DNA of 64,000 nt from Phallusia mammillata (taxonomy: Eukaryota > Chordata > Ascidiacea > Phlebobranchia > Ascidiidae): the NCBI GenBank assembly GCA_003260075.1, contig QLIY01000489.1, positions 27,887 to 91,886 of the forward strand, written 5' to 3'. Below, one piece after another: positions 56,201 to 64,000 of the stretch (position 1 is the stretch's first letter; each line of letters starts with the position of its first letter). Under the pieces are notes generated by a model. It saw only the letters and a program-made list of their open reading frames with translations, did no database searches and had not been told where the DNA came from. The translations under genes and the position numbers were made by a program.

Positions 56201-59200
56201 AACCAAGCATTGACTCGATTAAAAAAAGATACGTTAGATATCAAACACATTCTCATCATATGGTGACAAAGCAGCAGCAATTATCTGATTATGTTTACCT
56301 TATCGTTAATCACAGCGATCTGATCCCATTCTTCCTTAGCACGTGGTTTCTTGAAATAGCCTTCGACAATTCGTTTAGCTTGCTCCTCCGCTTTGCTTTC
56401 AAGTTCGTCCTCAAACAGTTTTATTTCACTCTGTCGGTATCTAAAATTTAACAACATTAAAGACCCATATCAGAAAAAAACAACTTCTTCATTGAACATG
56501 TTTTTTTCTGGTGTAAACGTTTTTGCCTTATTTTATAACCAATGAGGTTTGAATTGATTCCATCTTTGTGAGGTGCAATTTTAATTTATTCACTTTCGGA
56601 TAAATATTTAGCTCACTAATGGTTTAATCCCATTTAAATTGATTTGTGTCACAGTCGCCAAGAAAAAATACATATCACAGTCACTCTATTGATACATTAA
56701 CTGTGACACAAAACGTTCAGCAAAAAAATCCCAAATCATATTTTTAAAACAACAAAAACACATAAATTATTTCCAGTCAAACATTAACGAAGACTTTTTT
56801 ATGTTATAAATGTTGTTCATTACAAATGTATGCGGTGTATATACCAACCGGTCAATGTAGTTGCTCTGTTCGTACGAGTACTTGGATTTGCACCGGAAAA
56901 TGAACATGGAGACGACGCCCAGAAACATTCCGATGCACAGGTAGAACCAACCGATCACGTGACTTTCCGCTCTGAGGTTCCGTGCGATGACTTCAGCTTC
57001 TGATGCATCGAACCTCACAGGATTGGGGCTAATGGCCAAGAACAACGTTTATGATGATTAATATTTAAGCAACGTGGCTGATGTATAGAGATGAAAATTG
57101 GCGAACACAAGCAACCGTGTCACAATGAAGCAAACGTGGTTTAAGTTTGGCAAAAATAATCGGACATAATAAAATAAACGTAACAAATGGAATTAAATAA
57201 TTGGACTTAAATTTTTGTCGGTTTAATTTCTGGCAAAAAAGATCAATTTGTTGCAGGTCTTGCACATAGCCTGTCATTGTTCCGGAAGTTTATACGATTT
57301 TAGTGTTTATTAATCCAATAATATACTTATTACTGCACTGGCATGCCGTTTTTGCGGCGTTGTGCAAATATAACTTACTTGAACATGCAAGGGCGTGGCA
57401 GACTGGCGTTGCTGGCGGCAAGATTAAATGTAGCTCTTTCAGTGGGATTGTCAGGATTGGGCCAACGTGCACAAGCGTAATAGTCACCCTAAAAAAGAGA
57501 AATGGGCAACTGACACAAAGCGTTATCAATATTTGACTGTGGCTGTTCATAACTCAAATAAAAAATAGCAAACCAACGATTCGATATTCATTATGATATT
57601 TTTGCCATAAATGTCTAGAACCAAGGGTACATAATCAGTTAGTCCGAGGGTTTGTGACTAAATATATTTTGTACTATGTAACCGAGTATATATGTGGTTT
57701 CAATCAAAGGTTTTTATAGTTTCAAGGTAACGCTCCGTTTGTGATTTAATAGTGAAATACTTGTTCTCCACTTCAAGAAACTAAGACTTATAAATGATTC
57801 TCTCTGGACAGCACAAACCACTTGACATGATTAAACAACAGACAGATAACACAAAATTTGTTTTTCAGTACGTAACTAAGAAATCATTGGGCGTAAATAG
57901 ACGCGGGCAAAAATCGCATGCGGGTAATATTGACATTGGAAACAGAGCTGTTGGTGCTTTGCTACTTGGTAAGCAAATCTAGGAAAGTATAACAGGTTGT
58001 ACACATCTACAGTCAAGCTTTAATGTTTAAAGATATTGCAACAATTTTGAATCTCAGTGACTGTAACTGTGTACGTTGGAGAAAAATGCAAACAAGCCTC
58101 TTTAAACAAGACTTGTGTTGGGTGAACTGCTAGTTAGCTGCTGAAACCGCACGAGGATCTAGTCTCAACCAGAAGCAGTCAACCACAGCCTAGCAAACTA
58201 ACTTAGGCATGGCACGAAGCAACCAACCTTGAGAAATGCCAGAACGACCCATGTAGCAGGTGCTATAAGCGCCTTTACTCCAATCGACATAAAGATGAAT
58301 ATGAAGTGAAATATTCGTTTCCCGCCTTTACCTATTCCTTGTGTCCGGTTACAGAGACCTAAAAATACATTAGAGTGACATTTCATTGGACATGTAGCAA
58401 ATATCACATTGACAATGAAACATTGGGTTTACGGCCAATTTACCTGTGGTAAGTCTCCATGTGCGTCGGTTAACGAGGTATCCAACGATGAACAGTACAG
58501 CCGCTGGCCCCCATATAAATATCGATCCATAAACCTTAGCAAACAAGTAAGTGTTGAAATTGCGTGTAAAGTAAACGGTCGCCCACACGAAGCTTAACAA
58601 GATTATATTAATTTCGCTGCTTATATATGAGCATATATCAGATAAACATTGTCGTAAAATAGGGTTAAGCTTATTTATGGGTCGTAAAACATTAATGTAC
58701 GAATGACGTAACTGTCTGGGATGGGACAAGAAAATTATGACGTACCTGGTTATTGGGGTAGTCGCAAGGACAAAAGAAGAAAATAAACTTTGTAATTTCC
58801 TCTGAAGCAATGGTCACTCCAACAATCCCAAAGTTCTGTACTGAACCCTTGTTGTTTCCGAGCGATTTGCCTATGTGGGTAGAGATGGATTAGCGACAAG
58901 GTAGCGTTGCGTTACAAAGCCCTACATAATGATAGGTTCATTATGCACTGATGCGGGAAGATGGCGGTTGACAACGCTTCACCTGATACTACGTGGCATT
59001 AAAAATGTCCTGGGGCAGTGCTTTAAACACATCGGTCGAATTTAATGTTAACATGTTTCGAGAACTATTTCTGAAGGTTTTTTGCATTTACGCATTCAGT
59101 TCACACAAAACCTGATGCTGGATTGTTGCCAATAATACATTTACAATGACAACATTCCTCAAGGATAACTGTTTTGTCGGCATGGTTATCTTACTAAAGC

Positions 59201-59631
59201 CTTAACCAATTTAGGATTCCTTAACCAATTTGGGATTCCAATTGTAAAGAGAAAAATATTAGATCAAAAATAATTTTTGGGGCTATGGCTATGTTTTGAC
59301 ACAAACTGGCTTAGCACAAAAATTAAGAGATAATATCGTTTGTCAAGACAATTTGCGGAAGTTGAGTTAGATCAAGATATAATTATGCGCGGCAACGTGC
59401 ATAATTACTAAACAGGCGTACCGGCCTATGGATGGGTTGCTGAGCACTAGGCTATTCTGTGGAACAGACAGTGCTTCCACACGCAACAAGTAAAACAAAT
59501 GAAAACGAGAACAAATATAAAAACAGCCTCGGACTCCTTGCGACAACAAACGAAACAGCCTGTCCTTTGTTGGGCGCTAGCATACAAAAGGAACACGCTG
59601 ACTTACCGAAAGCAGCAAATATCTGCGCCAT
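53295..59631 (-). CDS. CALHM: CALHM-family large-pore channel with long C-terminal tail
   Basis: Calcium homeostasis modulators form large-pore plasma membrane channels for ions and ATP. Exons, in order of transcription: 59631-59607, 58870-58746, 58534-58444, 58358-58228, 57488-57379, 57028-56849, 56440-56299, 54920-54767 and 53950-53295, totalling 537 aa with matching phases. Hallmarks in order: FGIVGVTIASEEITKFIFFF, the first-loop cysteine pair CPCDYP, a second membrane span IWGPAAVLFIVGYLV, a third span with KALIAPATWVVLAFL (family consensus ALIAPVxWV), two second-loop cysteines (YYACARWP, LPRPCMF), a fourth span GWFYLCIGMFLGVVSMFIF, then the cytosolic helix IDRYRQSEIKLFEDELESKA. The last two exons add about 215 residues rich in Pro, Gln, Glu, Asp and Lys, beginning VTRSKRGRAIYSPLHK. 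Human members are about 310-350 aa, so the tail is unusual. Which CALHM subtype it is cannot be decided. Confidence 0.88.
55998..56189. repeat. Poly-C-linked direct duplication 12
   Basis: Copy one 55998-56080, C run 56081-56091, copy two 56092-56189. Copy two carries an extra segment of about 15-20 bases (near 56140-56158). In a CALHM intron. Confidence 0.88.
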
Positions 59632-60046
59632 GTTTATAGAGTTTTGAAATCACAGCAATGAAACGGCCGTCAAACAATTCGCGCCGAAAAGGCCTGCTGC
59701 CTAACAATGCCAATGTCTGCTGTTTCACTCCTGAAAACGAAATGTATAAAGTTATAAAGTAAGTTCTTAACACAACGTACATATTAATTACATATCACAG
59801 GCTGAACGTTTACATATTCCTTATATACTGCAACACCTGTAGCTATCTTTCACCGAGTAAAAACAACTTTCTGGCCTAATTATGACACTTTCAATTTAGA
59901 AGGTGGTTGACAAACTTTTTTTCTCAAACTAACCGCCTGTGGGTATAGCGGTTGATATATATCTAAATCCTATTGAATCTCAAACCTGCGCTTGATTTGT
60001 TGGAACGACATTCAATGGTCACTACAAAACACCGTTGCTCCCAGGC

Positions 60047-60330
60047 AAAACACGACGGAAGACATTATTATAAGTCTATAACAAGCAGTTCTGACTGTCA
60101 AATTTCCAACAGACTTTCTGGGACAATTACTACCTCTGCAGTTGTAAAACTGAACGTCTCTTGAGAAGAATAAAAGTGTAGGCCCCCCCCCCCCAAAACA
60201 CGACGGAAGACATTATTATAAGTCTATAACAAGCAGTTCTGGCTGTCAAATTTCCAACAGACTTTCTGGGACAATTACTACCTCTGCAGTAGTAAAACTG
60301 AACGTCTCTTGAGAAGAATAAAAGTGTAGT
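60047..60330. repeat. Poly-C-linked direct duplication 13
   Basis: Copy one 60047-60182, C run 60183-60194, copy two 60195-60330, nearly identical. In the 5' region of the CALHM gene. Confidence 0.9.
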
Positions 60331-60336
60331 GCTTAC

Positions 60337-60520
60337 CTGAACGGTGCGCTGTGTGAACAATTCCATCCAAAAGGAGCGACACGCATGACTAGCGCTAAAT
60401 TCGCAGCCGCGGTTGTGGAGAAAGTTGAAATTTGCTTTAACTGGCGCGACCGAATGCCAAAAGTCCAGGTGCGCCATCAAGCGAGGATATGAATATACTT
60501 GAAGGGCCACCACGGCTCTG
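60337..60520 (-). other. Possible 5' non-coding exon of the CALHM gene
   Basis: A good donor (CAG|GTAAGC, reading minus) occurs at 60336 downstream of a stretch with no start codon in frame with the next exon. It could be an untranslated first exon. The high-coordinate border is a guess. The poly-C duplication at 60047-60330 ends just before it. Confidence 0.3.
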
Positions 60521-61425
60521 TTCTCCTAACCAACGCAGCCAGGTGCGATTGTTAAATAAAAGGTACGATCAAAAGCAATGTTTGAACTTTGAACAGGGTT
60601 TTTAAACCATTTTCATGGTGTCAGAAATCGCGCTTTGTGAGAGAATAACCGTGGAAACTTGTTGGCACAAACAAGTCTGCTTTGCCGATTCAAACATTTG
60701 ATGTTTGAAATCCGGTGTAAACACATGTTAAGTAAATGACACTTGGATAAACAGCTGCTTTCCGTTTCCTAAGTGCTATTCAACGATGACCTATGTTTTG
60801 ACAACGAAGCTCACAATTTGCAATTAAGCTATTGCATTACACAAAAAAATTTAAAGTTTTTAGTCAAATATTATGCAAAAAACACAGAAAACTTGGGGTG
60901 GGCAGGTGCTGTTTTTTAATCATTACTTGCAAATTGCAGTAAAAATCAATGCAAAAAATTGTTTCCATCTCTCGATTATACCATGTATATTTCTGGTAAA
61001 TCATTTGTTTTAAATACATCACACACAAAATGTTTACATTGTGTTTTTCATTAAACCAATTATCAGTTGGTCGAATATTCTTTAAAAGTAAAAAGTTTGT
61101 TCATACAGAAGAATCATACTATGCTTACAAGATATTATTATTAGGCTAAAATGTTAAACTTTCAATAGAACATAGAGTAGAAAACAAAGTTTGAGCTAGC
61201 AACAAGTCATAAACAAATGCTCTTTGTATCTAAATGTTTATGTATAATACTCACATTTCAACTTATTACTCACATTCCAACTTATCCAGTAAATTTGTTT
61301 TGCACCTCAAAATGTGTTTCCTTTCAGATTCATTTCACGTGATCAGTTTTAACTATGTTTATTGAAACTATTAAAATCACTTACACTGAAACATATCAAT
61401 AAAACAAAGTGTAAAAATAATTTTA

Positions 61426-62793
61426 TTAACTCAAATACACTCGAATGATTTTTTCAGTATGATTTTTAGAAGTTTTTGTAAAACTGCTTTTGCACACTTG
61501 CAAGGGAATATTTTTACCACTTAGGTACAGTTTGTTTATGATTGATTTTTGTAGATCTTGGGGTAGAAAAGGTATAGCATTTGAATAAACACCAATTTTG
61601 TTTGGGTTGGCTGTTTCTTCAGGCATTTGTTGTGCATGAGAAACAACCAACATGGCAAATGTGTAACCAGTCATGAATGCATCAGTACCAGATCTGTGGC
61701 CTTGAGAAGAATTTGATGTCTTTGGTCCTTTTGAATCATTCTTTTCTACTTCATTGTTCTTTTGGAACTCACATTTAGTGAGATCACTTTCTTCTTTCTT
61801 TTTCTTTATAGTTTCATTTAAAGCACTTTCAACTTGATTCTTTCTTTTGCGGTTGCCTGACTTTTGCATGTGAAATTTGATAATTTCATCAGTGTTGTGG
61901 CTTTTGGAACATGCAGTACCCTTGATGCACCATCCATAAGCAGCGAACTTCATACATACATCATTACTTTTCTCTGCTTTGTGTTTTACATCACAGTTCA
62001 TGGAAACCAACACACTATGGTTATTATGCTCAACAAATTCAACATTTAGTGATGTCTTATTTCCTTTTTTCTGATCAGTATTTTTTAAACAAGCAAGCTT
62101 GAACACATACAACAAATATGAGGCAGATGCATGATCAACAAACTCAGTTATGTATTTGGTGTCATATATCCCAGCTGGAAACATTTCTGATAAATCTGCC
62201 ATAAATGCAGAGAGTTTTGATGGACAATCCGCATAAAAAGACTGATAAAGAAAAATTAGATCTGTGAAACCATTATGAAGAACTAATGGTTTTCTTAGGC
62301 AAAGCAACTCTGAAAATAAACTTCTAATTGAATGCTGTTTAGGATCATAATCTGGTTTGTCATTTCCCTTTTTATAAGGAAGCCCATTTGCAAATTGTTT
62401 GTTAAAGTTAAAGCCATGTTCTATCAGAAACTTTACTGCAGTTGGGTCAATTGTATATGGTTCAGCACATAAAAGAACGAAATTGTACACAACAACACAA
62501 GATTTGATAATGTTTGCAGAACAATCATTGCTATTACTGCTGTTTGTACACATTTTAAAACAAGTCATACCCAAAGATATTACAGAATGAGAACGTGCTC
62601 CTGAACATAAGGAAGTATATCGCTGGTCAATGTTAGGATGCATAGTGCCTGATTTATCCCCAAGACCGCTCATTTCGGCATCAATGGCAATAAAAGATGC
62701 TTCTTGCATGTTGGCCAGGATTGAATCCCATAGCTGTTGAATATTTTCGTCAGTGACTTCAGTCACAACTACGTTGTCTAAACTTTCCATCAT
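61426..62793 (-). CDS. TOE1: TOE1, 3'-5' exonuclease (DEDD) for snRNA 3'-end processing
   Basis: TOE1 is a nuclear, Cajal-body-associated DEDD deadenylase that trims the 3' ends of small nuclear RNAs. The complete protein (455 aa) lies in one uninterrupted exon. The catalytic Asp and Glu are in AIDAEMSGLGD (D38, E40), preceded by the usual N-terminal helix. LVLHNGFTDLIFLYQ carries the next catalytic Asp. As in the family, a CCCH zinc finger is inserted (CMKFAAYGWCIKGTACSKSH, spacing C-x8-C-x5-C-x3-H), then a lysine-rich nuclear localisation segment (NRKRKNQ, KKKKEE). The final catalytic His-x4-Asp motif follows, HRSGTDAFMTGY, near residues 366-371. The tail NKLYLSGKNIPLQVCKS also matches. All four catalytic positions are intact. 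An AATAAA overlaps the stop codon on the minus strand. Vertebrate orthologues have several introns. Confidence 0.95.
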   Translation of the reverse strand: MMESLDNVVVTEVTDENIQQLWDSILANMQEASFIAIDAEMSGLGDKSGTMHPNIDQRYTSLCSGARSHSVISLGMTCFKMCTNSSNSNDCSANIIKSCVVVYNFVLLCAEPYTIDPTAVKFLIEHGFNFNKQFANGLPYKKGNDKPDYDPKQHSIRSLFSELLCLRKPLVLHNGFTDLIFLYQSFYADCPSKLSAFMADLSEMFPAGIYDTKYITEFVDHASASYLLYVFKLACLKNTDQKKGNKTSLNVEFVEHNNHSVLVSMNCDVKHKAEKSNDVCMKFAAYGWCIKGTACSKSHNTDEIIKFHMQKSGNRKRKNQVESALNETIKKKKEESDLTKCEFQKNNEVEKNDSKGPKTSNSSQGHRSGTDAFMTGYTFAMLVVSHAQQMPEETANPNKIGVYSNAIPFLPQDLQKSIINKLYLSGKNIPLQVCKSSFTKTSKNHTEKIIRVYLS

Positions 62794-64000
62794 TAGGATT
62801 GATTTACCTTGACTTGCCGTTACTTTATGATAAAATCATCACAGTGCAAAATGTATGCGGTATATTAAAACGATTCACTTGATTGGTTTAACACGCATGA
62901 TTTGCTGCACAGCAAAGCATATTTTTTGTCCAACTGGAAAAAGATTGAAACTCCTTCCTATGCCAAATCGATCCGGATTTTTTTTTTGGTACTAGTTTTT
63001 GGAACTACTGCGCTTGTCAGACCATAGATAACTTACTGGTAAGTAATCTATGGTNTTATCACGCACAAAAAATTTTCAGCCGCGGTTACTTACACACACT
63101 GGAGTTCCATAATGTGGTTACTGGCTACACTATAGTATATACGGCCTTACATGCAGAAACACTTATATGAGACCTTACAGGTCGACAACAGTGTGGTCTG
63201 TTTACTGCTCACCTAAAAAGAATCGCACAAAACTGGATTTTTACATTTTAGGACAGAAACTGCACCAGGTTTTCTTGCTTTCATTGTCTGGCATTGAGGG
63301 TACAGACATATCAAATATTTGATGTAACCAAAAAGATAATATTTTATATTGCTATTTTTTACACTTATAATAATATGGGAATTTTTGTGTAATCTACACT
63401 TTCCTGCATTTGTTGCTATTTAAAAAAGTTAAAATAGCGCCCGTCTTTTTGTCACTTGTTGCATAACACAATCATTGGCAAAATTGTATTCCACCAACAG
63501 GCACACATCTCGAACCAGTAGGTAAACCACCATAAATTAAGAATGACAAACAAGCATAGTAAAAGTTAAAGGACAAAAAACAACGAACACCTTATAGTGT
63601 TTGAAAAATGGTCCAGGAAAGAAAACAAAAGGTACAGCTGCATGAAAACTGATGGACATGTGAAAATATTTTCCAGGCTGATTTTGGACCTTCAGAAAAT
63701 GAAACAAAAAATATATGTTCCCTTTTTTCAATCACCATTCACCACATAAGCCACTTTAATTGCTTGCTTACTTTTTGAAAAAGTTTTTTAAAAAACTTCT
63801 TTCCAAATAATTATGACAAAACTTTGACCAATCAATTTTTAAAAAAACAAATGATAATGGTAAGTTGTTTTACAAACTCATCACTCAAAAACTATTCTTA
63901 ATGTGAATAAAATCAACTTAATGTGGGCAAAATATTTTTATACACTCTGCATACATAACTTATATTTAGAAATATGCATGGCTGACCACATCTATATACC
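62794..64000. other. Upstream flank of TOE1 to window end
   Basis: AT-rich DNA with no recognised gene. It contains a 34-base inverted repeat (63021-63054) directly followed by the only ambiguous base in the window (N at 63055). Confidence 0.45.
63021..63054. repeat. Short inverted repeat next to an ambiguous base
   Basis: ACCATAGATAACTTAC and GTAAGTAATCTATGGT pair over 16 positions with one mismatch and almost no loop. The N at 63055 follows directly, so base calling may have failed at the hairpin. Confidence 0.8.

Larger units (their letters stand above)
59632..61425. other. 5' region of CALHM and 3' flank of TOE1
   Basis: Apart from the possible CALHM leader exon and the duplication at 60047-60330, I see nothing coding in this interval. 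Confidence 0.45.

Overview
This is a eukaryotic (animal) nuclear window. It carries spliced genes with GT-AG introns, AATAAA poly(A) signals and an AT-rich background. The gene set (IWS1, TRIM23, two MECOM/EVI1-type zinc finger genes, ATPAF1, glutathione synthetase, CALHM, TOE1) is metazoan. Short introns, strong near-ATG 3' splice acceptors and very polymorphic duplicated segments make an invertebrate chordate, probably a tunicate such as Ciona, the best guess. The species call is inference.

Layout. 1-1852 (+): the 3' half of IWS1. 3023-10250 (+): a complete TRIM23 in 12 coding exons. 11405-17176 (-): a PR-less MECOM-like gene (copy A). 21207-22751 (-): ATPAF1. 24621-29399 (-): a second, larger MECOM-like gene (copy B). 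29427-49703: about 20 kb in which I recognise no gene; parts are GC-richer, and there is one large inverted repeat. 49704-50894 (+): a glutathione synthetase body in one exon, without the N-terminal region. 51848-52807 (-): an unrecognised, charged, probably nuclear protein. 53295-59631 (-): a CALHM-family channel with a long unusual tail. 61426-62793 (-): intronless TOE1.

I rebuilt the exon chains by hand. Splice phases close throughout and each multi-exon chain totals a multiple of three: TRIM23 581 aa, MECOM-A 847 aa, MECOM-B 1216 aa, ATPAF1 298 aa, CALHM 537 aa, unknown gene 288 aa.

The most striking non-genic pattern is 13 places where a segment of about 80-265 bp is repeated directly after a run of 10-13 C, with a few percent divergence between the copies. 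Several split or duplicate exons. Two longer C runs (68 and 66) have no duplicated flanks. I read the 13 as unmerged overlapping or allelic contigs joined by a C linker, not as biology. I found no CRISPR, tRNA, rRNA or bacterial-type system. The genes do not form one pathway. The biologically interesting items are the tandem EVI1-like pair, the extended CALHM with a possible downstream operon partner, and the truncated intronless glutathione synthetase.
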